Below, piece after piece: positions 47,660 to 56,695 of a stretch of 64,000 nucleotides of DNA. The stretch is taken from assembly GCA_012840135.1 (NCBI GenBank), contig DUMA01000010.1:36770-100769 (forward strand). Reading direction: 5' to 3'. The stretch comes from Thermoanaerobacterales bacterium. GTDB lineage: Bacteria > Bacillota > Thermosediminibacteria > Thermosediminibacterales > Tepidanaerobacteraceae. The notes below the pieces were generated by a model, which was not told the DNA's origin, did no database searches, and worked only from the letters and a program-made list of their open reading frames with translations. The stretch's first letter is position 1, and each line of letters opens with the position of its first letter. Both the position numbers and the translations under genes were made by a program.

Positions 47660-48370
47660 TTACTTAATGTGAATTCTCACTGTTGCATTCATGCCAGGCA
47701 GCAACTTCAAATTAGCTTCATTTATTATGCTGATTTTTACAGGTATCAACTGTGTCACTTTTGAAAACTCTCCGCTCGTATTTAAAGTGGGAAATACCGA
47801 AAAAACCGATTCTGTCGCTTCTCCTATGCTCTCTACAAAGCCGGTAAATCGTTTGCCCGAATAAGCATCGATTTTTATATCTACCTTCTGCCCCGGTTTT
47901 ATTTTAAATATACTGGTTTCTTCAACATTTGCTTTAATAAAAATATTTGCAGTGTCGGCAATGGTCGCAATTTCCATACCCGGTGATACCACTTCGCCTT
48001 TTACTACATTTGATTGAATGACCTTCCCATCAATAGGCGATCTAATATCCGCTTTTGAAATTATCGCATCGGCCGTGCTGCTCAGCGCCTGGGAGTTTAC
48101 AGCGGTATTTGTAACAAGCGAACTAATATCCAGTTTCCCAAGTATTTGCCCTGCTTTAACATCGTCTCCTACTTTTACATTCCAGTTTGATACTTTTCCC
48201 GTAACCTCAGGAGTTACAGTCACCATGTCGGCTGACACCTGTGCGTTTTCTGTCGAAAAAAAGTGGCTGTCCTGATAAAAATAGTAATATAACCCGGATG
48301 CACCTCCCACAAGAATTAAAACAGCCATTACAATTGCCACTGTTTTCAATTTCTTCATTTTTACTACCAC
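47660..48370 (-). CDS. HlyD-family efflux adaptor (short hairpin)
   Basis: N-terminal TM; GKVSNWNVKVGDDVKAGQILGKLD; SPIDGKVIQSNVVKGEVVSPGMEIATI. Confidence 0.88.
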   Translation of the reverse strand: MVVKMKKLKTVAIVMAVLILVGGASGLYYYFYQDSHFFSTENAQVSADMVTVTPEVTGKVSNWNVKVGDDVKAGQILGKLDISSLVTNTAVNSQALSSTADAIISKADIRSPIDGKVIQSNVVKGEVVSPGMEIATIADTANIFIKANVEETSIFKIKPGQKVDIKIDAYSGKRFTGFVESIGEATESVFSVFPTLNTSGEFSKVTQLIPVKISIINEANLKLLPGMNATVRIHIK

Positions 48371-48677
48371 CCTCTGCTAGTTTTTTCAACTTTACTGGAA
48401 AATCTACAGAAAACTAAATAACGTGTTTTAAAGTCCATACCGGTAAATAATCTTTTTTATATTAAATATTTCTTATACTAATATTTGATGTACGTATATT
48501 TCGCATCAGAACTGTTAATTATTATAAAACCCTAATATACCTTATGTCAATACAATGACAAAATTAATTTAAAGAAGGCTATATTTGATAAACTTTTATT
48601 ACAGGAACCGAAAAAAAGGGCCCCGCATAATATACTACTGAAAAGTAGCACAAATTTTGTGATGGGAGGAATTGAGA

Positions 48678-48848
48678 ATGGGCAACATGGATGATATGAA
48701 CAGAAATTATCACATGGATATGAAACTGGCTGAGGCCTATGTGCCCATGCAGATATATGGTGATACCTTTGATCTGAGGACCGCCCTGAGCTACGGCACC
48801 CTTTTCCCGGAACTCTACAGGCCTTATCCGAGAAGGCCCGCCGCGTAA
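48678..48848 (+). CDS. cotJA: Spore coat-associated protein CotJA
   Basis: 56 aa: MGNMDDMNRNYHMDMKLAEAYVPMQIYGDTFDLRTALSYGTLFPELYRPYPRRPAA; too short for the ORF track. Confidence 0.85.
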   Translation: MGNMDDMNRNYHMDMKLAEAYVPMQIYGDTFDLRTALSYGTLFPELYRPYPRRPAA

Positions 48849-48869
48849 AATATTGTGGAGGTGATTTAC

Positions 48870-49124
48870 ATGCCTAACACCGACATGGTGGAAATGATAA
48901 AAGAAATACAGGCAGTGGATTTTGCCGTATATGAACTCGCCCTTTTCCTGGACACTCATCCTGATGACCGCCAGGCTTTAGATGACCACAACAAACTGTC
49001 AAGAAGATCATACCAGCTAAAGGCTAATTATGAAGAAAAATATGGGCCGCTACGGCTTGACTCCCTTTCCCAGTATCCGTACCAATATATCAATGAACCA
49101 TGGCCCTGGGAAATAGTTTATTAA
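48870..49124 (+). CDS. cotJB: Spore coat protein CotJB
   Basis: IQAVDFAVYELALFLDTHPDDRQALDDHNKLSRRSYQLKANYEEKYGPL; start adjusted to MPNTD. Confidence 0.92.
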   Translation: MPNTDMVEMIKEIQAVDFAVYELALFLDTHPDDRQALDDHNKLSRRSYQLKANYEEKYGPLRLDSLSQYPYQYINEPWPWEIVY

Positions 49125-49142
49125 AGATTGGAGGGAAAGTGA

Positions 49143-49361
49143 ATGTGGTATTATGAAAAAAAGTTGGAATACCCGACCAATGTCTCCAGGACAGATATGG
49201 CTATGGCAAAATACCTTTTTGCCCAGTATGGCGGCCCTGACAGCGAACTTTCGGCTGCAGTGAGGTATCTCACCCAGCGCTATACCATGCCTACCCCCCA
49301 TGCAAAGGCCGTTTTAACTGATATAGGTACCGAAGAATTGGCACCATTATGTTATCAATAA
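49143..49361 (+). pseudogene. cotJC: CotJC (Mn-catalase-like spore coat protein), 3'-truncated
   Basis: MWYYEKKLEYPTNVSRTDMAMAKYLFAQYGGPDSELSAAVRYLTQRYTMPTPHAKAVLTDIGTEELA matches the CotJC N-terminus, then PLCYQ-stop; family members are much longer. Confidence 0.82.
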
Positions 49362-49564
49362 AGATTGTTCCACCACATATGACATACCTAGATCGCTCTC
49401 TAATAAAGACAAACTTAGCTCTTGGACTTCAATGTAAATTTTTTAAGTCAAAAGCGCGAACAAGAATTCTATTCATTATAACTGTCTGAGATATTTTTTA
49501 ATATATCGGTAGCTAAAATGCCTATTTAAATAAAATATGAATAATGAGTAGTTAATCTTAACTT

Positions 49565-50599
49565 TTAATAAAATTTTTGCGCATATGGTCTTATAGGGCC
49601 AGCCGTATGTTGTGGTAAAGGCATATTTATAAGCTTTGGATTAATTGATAGAAAAGGCATTTTTATATATTCTTTTACATAATTAACTTGTTGCATAATT
49701 AATTTATTTGACGAAGATCCGAACTGAACTAATTCTTTATTTAAACTGTTATCATGCTTTAAATTTTCTACTAACCTTCTTATATAAGATTCTTTTGTTT
49801 TTTCATTAAAAAATAAATATTTATATGAATTTAAATAGAATAGTTTATTTAATTCATCAACATAAGTACCCCTTGATAATACAATCTTATTTTCATCAAT
49901 AACTTTCGATTGGTACATAATATCATCAAATATATATATACAATGCTTTGGTGAAATAGGGAAAAAAATTTGTATCCCCATATTCCCCAATCCGTATCCA
50001 TTAAACTTATAATTTCTTTTTACATACATGTAATTATATCTAACTATTGGACGATCGGAAGTAATAAAATACCTATCATTATCAATAATTAAAATAACAG
50101 TTTTTAAGTCAAGAAGAATTGGGTATAACTCTACTGCTGCTTTCATTGAATATAAATTAGGGACATCATAAGTGACTTGTAAATTATCAATGGCTTCATC
50201 AGGAACGTCTAATCTTCCATGTTCTTTATACATTTTTGCAGATACTCTCATTAATTCAGTAATTAGTTTTTCGTTGGTATCAGCTTGTTTCTGTACTCTA
50301 GCTTCTGATAATAAAATAAATAGCATAAGTAAATTATATTCTTCGCTATAAAGTTTTGGCAAAGTTATTGATTGAATAATACTTCTTATTAAACTGGACG
50401 CATGAGTTTCTATTATCATTAGCATGTCTTCGATTTCTTTATTTTTCCCGTATAAATAATCTTTACATGCCTGCTTTTTAATTGAAGCCTGTTTGATAAA
50501 TTTTGAATTACTATTAATGAACATTCCAATACTTTTTTTATTCTCTGAAAAGTTTTTCAATAGAAACTGTGGAACATAGTGATGACTTTTTTTCTCCAT
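49565..50599 (-). CDS. DUF4238-like protein
   Basis: MEKKSHHYVPQFLLKNFSENKKSIGMF...YFITSDRPIVRYN. RBS GGAGGGTCTTAATG places the start at 50599 rather than 50785. Confidence 0.75.
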   Translation of the reverse strand: MEKKSHHYVPQFLLKNFSENKKSIGMFINSNSKFIKQASIKKQACKDYLYGKNKEIEDMLMIIETHASSLIRSIIQSITLPKLYSEEYNLLMLFILLSEARVQKQADTNEKLITELMRVSAKMYKEHGRLDVPDEAIDNLQVTYDVPNLYSMKAAVELYPILLDLKTVILIIDNDRYFITSDRPIVRYNYMYVKRNYKFNGYGLGNMGIQIFFPISPKHCIYIFDDIMYQSKVIDENKIVLSRGTYVDELNKLFYLNSYKYLFFNEKTKESYIRRLVENLKHDNSLNKELVQFGSSSNKLIMQQVNYVKEYIKMPFLSINPKLINMPLPQHTAGPIRPYAQKFY

Positions 50600-50785
50600 T
50601 AAGACCCTCCATAAATAAATAAACTGTAGAGTTAAAGGTATAGTTATTTCAGTATTAAGCATTCCAAACCCTGGCCCCCAAAACGGCGGCAATTTAGTTT
50701 TTGATACTAATGAAACGGGATTATCAGAACAAATAAACCCACCATATCTATTATCGGCGAATTTTTGATAATTATAAAATCTCAT
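50600..50785 (-). pseudogene. Remnant of a second DUF4238-like C-terminal region, in frame with the gene above
   Basis: FICSDNPVSLVSKTKLPPFWGPGFGMLNTEITIPLTLQF parallels FITSDRPIVRYNYMYVKRNYKFNGYGLGNMGIQIFFPISPKHC of the downstream gene. Confidence 0.5.
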
Positions 50786-51461
50786 GTAATCTTAGATAAA
50801 TATTACCGGTTTGTGCAGCATGTCTTCTTTTTCTTAATAATAGTTGAATTAAATCTATACGTGCTTCCAAAACAGCCATTAAATCACTGCCATCCATCAA
50901 AATCATCAATCTTCTTCCAGTAGAATGTGCTTTAACAGCATCCTCAGAAAAACCATTTACTGCTAAGAATAAACCAAGTGTATTATCAAGTTTCCTCGAT
51001 AATTTTCCGCTAAATGCATCTAATTCTTGTATTCCAACTAATTCTTTTTGCCATTTTCCTTCAAATAAATAATCAGTGTTCTCAAAAGTAAATGCGCCAT
51101 CAATTTGCTCGCCTTGAATTTTAAATGATGCCTTAGGGTCAAGATCAAATAAAACAAACAATTCCTTCATAATCTTTTCTAGTTGATACCCTCTAGCCCG
51201 TAAATCATCTGAACTGATTAATCCATAAAAAACTTTGTTCAATTCCTCCAATTTGTCCGATACACCCTTATTTTTCATCCTCATTTCAAAGGCAACTTGT
51301 CGCCTTGCTTCAATTTCTTTTTGTTCCTGAACAATATCATCATGAATTTTATATAACTTTGAAAGCGCCAATACTGATTCTTTGGCTTTTCTTGCTTTTT
51401 CTTTACCATCATCAAGTCTCTCTAGATGCGGATAGTCAGTAATTTTTGTTACTTCAGACAT
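50772..51461 (-). CDS. PD-(D/E)XK nuclease-like (restriction endonuclease-like) protein
   Basis: RGYQLEKIMKELFVLFDLDPKASFKIQGEQIDGAFTFENTDYLFEGKWQ (D...ExK pattern). Likely ATG start MSEVTK at 51461 rather than GTG at 51491. Confidence 0.65.
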   Translation of the reverse strand: MSEVTKITDYPHLERLDDGKEKARKAKESVLALSKLYKIHDDIVQEQKEIEARRQVAFEMRMKNKGVSDKLEELNKVFYGLISSDDLRARGYQLEKIMKELFVLFDLDPKASFKIQGEQIDGAFTFENTDYLFEGKWQKELVGIQELDAFSGKLSRKLDNTLGLFLAVNGFSEDAVKAHSTGRRLMILMDGSDLMAVLEARIDLIQLLLRKRRHAAQTGNIYLRLHEIL

Positions 51462-51474
51462 TAACCTTAACAAA

Positions 51475-51819
51475 TCACCTATAAGTGTCACCCGGAGGAA
51501 TACTAATTGGTGTACCTATATTTGCTTTTATTTTTGAATCATTCAAATCAATAACACGGATTTGCGCAAAACCCTTACCTACGTTGATAAAATATATACC
51601 AATAGGAAATCCATCTTCTTCACACAATTGAAATGCTTCTATTTTACTAATTATTAAAAAAGGGCAACTTTCCAAAATACGCATCTTTTTCTGTTCATTT
51701 ACACCTTTTGCGGCATAAATTGCCGCAATTGCTGAAGAAACTGCCGCAATTGCTGAAATAATATATGCTAATGAGTCAATATTATCAAAAAAGATGTTTC
51801 TCAATAAAATTACCCCCAT
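51475..51819 (-). CDS. Hypothetical TM-anchored protein, possibly C-terminally truncated
   Basis: N-terminal TM DSLAYIISAIAAVSSAIAAIYAAKGV; the ORF stops within what looks like a beta-rich domain. Confidence 0.5.
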   Translation of the reverse strand: MGVILLRNIFFDNIDSLAYIISAIAAVSSAIAAIYAAKGVNEQKKMRILESCPFLIISKIEAFQLCEEDGFPIGIYFINVGKGFAQIRVIDLNDSKIKANIGTPISIPPGDTYR

Positions 51820-51909
51820 ATGAATTTTCTTTCTTAGTTTGGCCCATGGAGGGATGCTATATAGATGGTAACCCTAAATCGTTACTAATAATCTAAAAAT
51901 AATAGAATA

Positions 51910-52182
51910 CTAACATTGAAAACTATCTTCTTCAATAATTCTTCCTTTATTACGAATAACATAATTACATACAAGTTTATTATTATATACTCTAATCTCT
52001 ATATTCATTTTATAGTCAGAATTTTTATTTTCATCAAAAGAAATTCTTGCAGTTGGGAATATTTTATGTATCGCATCGTCTATTACCTCTTCTGCATTTT
52101 TAAAGCTCGGACATATTACAAACACAGCTATATTGTCTATATTTTTTTCATCTACATAATAAAAATACCATTTATTTATCAT
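51910..52182 (-). CDS. Hypothetical protein
   Basis: 90 aa ORF; no family recognised. Confidence 0.45.
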   Translation of the reverse strand: MINKWYFYYVDEKNIDNIAVFVICPSFKNAEEVIDDAIHKIFPTARISFDENKNSDYKMNIEIRVYNNKLVCNYVIRNKGRIIEEDSFQC

Positions 52183-52318
52183 ATAATTAACACCTCACAA
52201 ATAAAATTACACTACGGATATCCATTATACTTGCCTCATAATTCTAAAGTAATTTATCCTAATTCTGTTACCGCCATTGGAGTACAATCTTAACTATTTA
52301 AAATCGCTTATTAAAAAG

Positions 52319-55300
52319 TTAAGTCTTTTTCTTTTGGGTTGATATCAAATCAATGTTTCTTTGAGTTTTTATAGAAATGCCAAGTATGCTTGCTATTTTT
52401 TGCCTTTCTTTATATTCCGTTGGAAACATGTATAAATACTGTAGTACTAATCCTGTTAATAAAGATCTCGAAAATAAATTGCTTTTTAAACGTTCCAAAA
52501 GAAACTGAATATCATCAAAAGGAAATGCTTTATAATAATCTAGTTTAATAGAAATATCGATTAAGTTTATAGAGATATAATCATAGTTATTTTTGACCTC
52601 ATTAAAAATTTCATTTAATTTTTCTGTACCTAAACTGCCGCTTGTTTTTTTTATTAAAGAAAAAGCTAGCAATTCAGCCAAATGAAATATAAATCTCTTA
52701 GAAATTTCTTCGATTTTATCCTTGTCAACCAATTTATTTTTATCTATAAATTGTTTGATATCATTTAATAAGTAATCTTTATTAATTGAAATCAACTTAA
52801 AAACTGTATTTAATGTTCGTAAAGCAAGTAAATAAACCTGCTCAACAAGATGATATTTATTTTCTCCTTTTAATGAACCATAATAATTTTTTAAAATTTG
52901 ACCAACAATTTCAATTGTTTTAAAGGCAAAATTTACCTTTGCAGAATAATCTATTTCAGAATTACCCTCTGATAAATCTGATGTTGATGCTACTTCGTTT
53001 TTTTCTTTAAGTAAATCTGCTTCATCTTGTTTATGTAAAACTTTTTCTCGATTTTTTGAAACATCAATGTCATTGAGAATAATTTTAGGCAGATCGGTCA
53101 TTAAATTATTTATTTGATCTATATCATTTTCTAATTTTATTGGCTCCACTTCTTTAAAAATCGCTTGAGCGTTTTGCAGCAATGTTTGAAGAATAAAAGG
53201 ATCTTTTGAATGATGAGTTAAAAATAAAATTATATTGGCGTTTCCTTGGATATAAAGTTGTTTGCAGAGTTTAATAATTGTTTCGCGGATAGAATTATTA
53301 TTAATGTTATTAGCAAGATATTTTGCTACGAAGAAATAATAGACATATCTGTACCTAATCTTAAAAACTCCTTCATTCTCTTCTAATATAAAAGCTGCAA
53401 CTAATTTTGAAGTTATTTCTTCTAAGTTTACTGTAACTTTATATTCATTACAAAACCATGAATGAAAACTCTTAAGATTTGGTTGTGTTATTTCTTGAAT
53501 ATTCTTTTTAAACATAAAATATGCAAGCTCAGTAATATAGTTATAATATGCGTCTAACTCATCGTGAGAAAGACTTAATTTCCCAAGAGCTTGTATAATT
53601 AAATATGAATAGTAGTGGCCGTATGTACTTTCCTTTAAATCATGAGGATTGCCAATCTCTATTGTCTGTAAAATAGTTAAAAGAAAAAAAGGATAAGAAG
53701 GAACAAAATTATTGCCAATAATTGCATCTATTATTCGCTTAGAAGAATCATGAGTTCTTAATAATTCCTTTTCATTTATATATTTCTCACGACCTATCAA
53801 ATGCCACTTTTGAATAAGCCTACTCCGAACAAGATGCCCAAATTCTCTTATTTTGTATTGTTTGAAGTTGTCATATATTGAAGAATTTGTAGAATCATAT
53901 TGAACTATTTCTTCAATCTGTAGCAAATCATTGCCAGTAATGAATATATTAGGGTATTTCGATGTCAAGTTTTTTACAAAATTAATTTTATATTCAGGCC
54001 TAAGTTTACTAAAATGAAGGTCATCTATTATTATTAACTTTTTATTGTTAGAAAATTGGTTAAAATGTTCTAAGGCATCTTCTGAATATTGTTCACAAAA
54101 GGCTTTATTTATTTGTTTAAAAATTTTTGTATAATCATCTGATCTTACATCATCACCTTTTAAATATACTGGAATATAGCCATTCTTTAAATAATGTTTA
54201 AAAATATACTTGCATATAGTCGTTTTACCCGATTTATCTTCACCTATAAGGAGAATTTTATTTTCTGTCTCATTAATATCGAAAAGTATCTCTGAACTAA
54301 TTACTTTATCCAATTTCGATTTTTCATCATTTTTTTCTATTTTTAAATCTGTCAAGTCAGGATATACAAATATATCATCAAGAACAACTTTTTCTTTAAA
54401 TGGATGAGAAAAAGACGCTTCAGTATCATCTAGCCAAATGTTAAAATTCGAGTTAATTTGAAAAATATTTTTGGATAAGCTTTTATATCTTTTATAAGAG
54501 ATCCAGTCCGAAGAACGATTTGAACAAGAGTAAATTTCACCATTCCAAAGATAAGTTTCAACTTTATGGATTTTGTTTTCAAGGTCAATTAATAAAATAT
54601 TAAAACCACTATTACTAGGATCTTCGTTATCCTGTAAAACTGCTCCCTCAATATATTCTGTATAATTTCCTTCAAAATCATCAAGCCGGCTTTTTTTAGA
54701 AACATGTTCATGACCGGTTATTACTATGTCTGAAGTCTGTTCAATATGTGATTTGAAATCACGCTGGTTATGGTACTGTTGCCAACAAAATGGATGGTGG
54801 AAAAGACTAATAGTCAAATCTGCTTTACTTTTAAATAATTCCTTAGAATAATATGTATGCGGAAAAAATAATAAGCCTGGCTCTTCATTTAGTTTTGATA
54901 ACCAAGAAGTGTTATAAGCATAAAATATAACATTATAATTTCCATTAACAAATTCTATTATATTCAATAAATTATCTTTAAATATTTCCTGTCCATTATG
55001 TGGGTATACTCTCTGCAATTCCCGCCATTCTTTTTGTACTTCGCAACATTGCTCAATAATTGATTCGTCAATTGCTTTTACACCATTCTTTAAAACAGAA
55101 TCAATTATTGCTTCTCTAATTTTTGATGTCTTAATATCATGATCACAATCATGATTTCCGGGAACCATTAGTATATTAAATGATTTACCGCAATATTTTT
55201 TTATTTCCTCTATTATTTTATCTATAAAACTCATGGCTTGTAAATATTCAGATTGTTTTCCCGAAAATGCAATATCTCCTGTTATAACTAAAAATAATTG

Positions 55301-55432
55301 ATCATATTCTAAACAATAATTTTGAATAGCTTCTATAAGCCGATCACTTTTATTAAAAAAATGATTTTGCCTTTCCATTTCTTTAAGATGAATATCACTT
55401 AAATGAATAATTAGTAACTTAATATTGATCAC
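52319..55432 (-). CDS. Calcineurin-like metallophosphoesterase fused to P-loop (STAND/NACHT-like) NTPase
   Basis: N-term HLSDIHLKE...VITGDIAFSG...VPGNHDCDH...FHHPF...TGHEHVS metallophosphoesterase motifs; then Walker A GEDKSGKTT and Walker B LIIIDDLHF; long helical C-terminus. Confidence 0.8.
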   Translation of the reverse strand: MINIKLLIIHLSDIHLKEMERQNHFFNKSDRLIEAIQNYCLEYDQLFLVITGDIAFSGKQSEYLQAMSFIDKIIEEIKKYCGKSFNILMVPGNHDCDHDIKTSKIREAIIDSVLKNGVKAIDESIIEQCCEVQKEWRELQRVYPHNGQEIFKDNLLNIIEFVNGNYNVIFYAYNTSWLSKLNEEPGLLFFPHTYYSKELFKSKADLTISLFHHPFCWQQYHNQRDFKSHIEQTSDIVITGHEHVSKKSRLDDFEGNYTEYIEGAVLQDNEDPSNSGFNILLIDLENKIHKVETYLWNGEIYSCSNRSSDWISYKRYKSLSKNIFQINSNFNIWLDDTEASFSHPFKEKVVLDDIFVYPDLTDLKIEKNDEKSKLDKVISSEILFDINETENKILLIGEDKSGKTTICKYIFKHYLKNGYIPVYLKGDDVRSDDYTKIFKQINKAFCEQYSEDALEHFNQFSNNKKLIIIDDLHFSKLRPEYKINFVKNLTSKYPNIFITGNDLLQIEEIVQYDSTNSSIYDNFKQYKIREFGHLVRSRLIQKWHLIGREKYINEKELLRTHDSSKRIIDAIIGNNFVPSYPFFLLTILQTIEIGNPHDLKESTYGHYYSYLIIQALGKLSLSHDELDAYYNYITELAYFMFKKNIQEITQPNLKSFHSWFCNEYKVTVNLEEITSKLVAAFILEENEGVFKIRYRYVYYFFVAKYLANNINNNSIRETIIKLCKQLYIQGNANIILFLTHHSKDPFILQTLLQNAQAIFKEVEPIKLENDIDQINNLMTDLPKIILNDIDVSKNREKVLHKQDEADLLKEKNEVASTSDLSEGNSEIDYSAKVNFAFKTIEIVGQILKNYYGSLKGENKYHLVEQVYLLALRTLNTVFKLISINKDYLLNDIKQFIDKNKLVDKDKIEEISKRFIFHLAELLAFSLIKKTSGSLGTEKLNEIFNEVKNNYDYISINLIDISIKLDYYKAFPFDDIQFLLERLKSNLFSRSLLTGLVLQYLYMFPTEYKERQKIASILGISIKTQRNIDLISTQKKKT

Positions 55433-55615
55433 CCCATATCAGTTCTTATTTTCCTCGTTTATTTAAATAAACATAAAATTTATTTCTTTTATCAATACCT
55501 AAACAGTTTTCCAAAACTTTTCTCATCTTTTGCCATTTTATATCTAATATTTCGACAATAAGACATGAAATTCCTTCAAAGTTAAACAGAATTCCTCAAA
55601 GAATCTTTCAACATA

Positions 55616-55645
55616 AAAAAAGCATGAGATATCCTCCATGCCTAT
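55616..55645 (-). terminator. Probable terminator at the end of the T4SS gene block
   Basis: Minus strand GGCATGGAGGATATCTCATGCTTTTTTTAT. Confidence 0.6.
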
Positions 55646-56679
55646 AGAAATCCTAAAAACTTATTCCGCTTCGTTTCCGGCAAAATAATTCGTAGGATCT
55701 TTGAACAATATTCGCTGCTTTTTTTATCTCCGTTCGGAAACCTGTATTTATATGGTAGCATTAAAACATCCTGTGTTTCAGCGGCAGTTTTCATGTAGGA
55801 TATTGCCTCTAAAACCGATTCTTCACCGCAAACAAACAATACCCTAGTACTCATCCAAGCCTTGGCTCTGGCAAGCCTGGCCACCGGCGGCAGGACGGCC
55901 ACCATAAGGTCGGCATCGGTCTCTATTAGCTTTTCCGGCTCCACCGCTCCCAAATCCAGAACTATATATTCATGCTTCCGCATCCGTATCACGTTCATAT
56001 AATCCGCATCCCGGCATATATCGAGATATGATCGGAAAGGTTTCGGTTCCGGACCGACTTCCATGCCGGAAATCACTTCAATGCTCGGTTCCCCGGCTTC
56101 TATGTATATCGTCCTATATTTCTGCCCTGCCAGGAAGGCCGCCAGGCTCAGAGAAACGGAAGTTGTCCCGACACCGGGGGCGGTTCCTGCCACTGCAATC
56201 AATACCGGGCGCTGAGACATGGGCACTTTTTTTTCTATGATCTTCTCTTTGATTATTGTTTTTGATACATCCTCCCCGGCTTCTAAAGAAATGGCCGGGT
56301 CAAGCCATTTTGCTGCTGCTGAAAGATTCGCCGGTGCCTGGTCCAGCACTGCATCCAGAGCCGATATATCAGTAACAACATCATAAACGCCAGCCTGGAC
56401 CACAGCGGCCACATCATTATCTCCCGGCTTTTTCCCTTCAGCAATGAGAATGATCCTGACATCCGGCCTCTTGAGCCTGTATCTTAAAACGGCAGGCCCC
56501 AAGCCGGGACCTGCCTCTAAATCGAGTATCAATATATCTGTCGGGACCCTGGCCGCTTCCTCCAGGGCCTTGGGACCTTCTCCCCTGCTTACGATCTGTA
56601 CCGGCGCGTCCTCCATCCCCAGACCTTTTAAAACCTTTACAACCTCATTGCTGCTGCTTTTCCCCAAAATCGCATACAT
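55642..56679 (-). CDS. MinD/ParA/CpaE-like ATPase with N-terminal receiver-like domain
   Basis: N-term DILILDLEAGPGLGPAVLRYRLKRPDVRIILIAEG; P-loop VAGTAPGVGTTSVSLSLAAFLAG. Confidence 0.7.
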   Translation of the reverse strand: MYAILGKSSSNEVVKVLKGLGMEDAPVQIVSRGEGPKALEEAARVPTDILILDLEAGPGLGPAVLRYRLKRPDVRIILIAEGKKPGDNDVAAVVQAGVYDVVTDISALDAVLDQAPANLSAAAKWLDPAISLEAGEDVSKTIIKEKIIEKKVPMSQRPVLIAVAGTAPGVGTTSVSLSLAAFLAGQKYRTIYIEAGEPSIEVISGMEVGPEPKPFRSYLDICRDADYMNVIRMRKHEYIVLDLGAVEPEKLIETDADLMVAVLPPVARLARAKAWMSTRVLFVCGEESVLEAISYMKTAAETQDVLMLPYKYRFPNGDKKSSEYCSKILRIILPETKRNKFLGFL

Positions 56680-56695
56680 AACACCACTCCTTCCA

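Larger units (their letters stand above)
49345..55600. other. AT-rich accessory / putative defence island
   Basis: Marked shift to AT-rich sequence, cargo genes not part of core operons, gene remnants at the left side. Confidence 0.6.
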
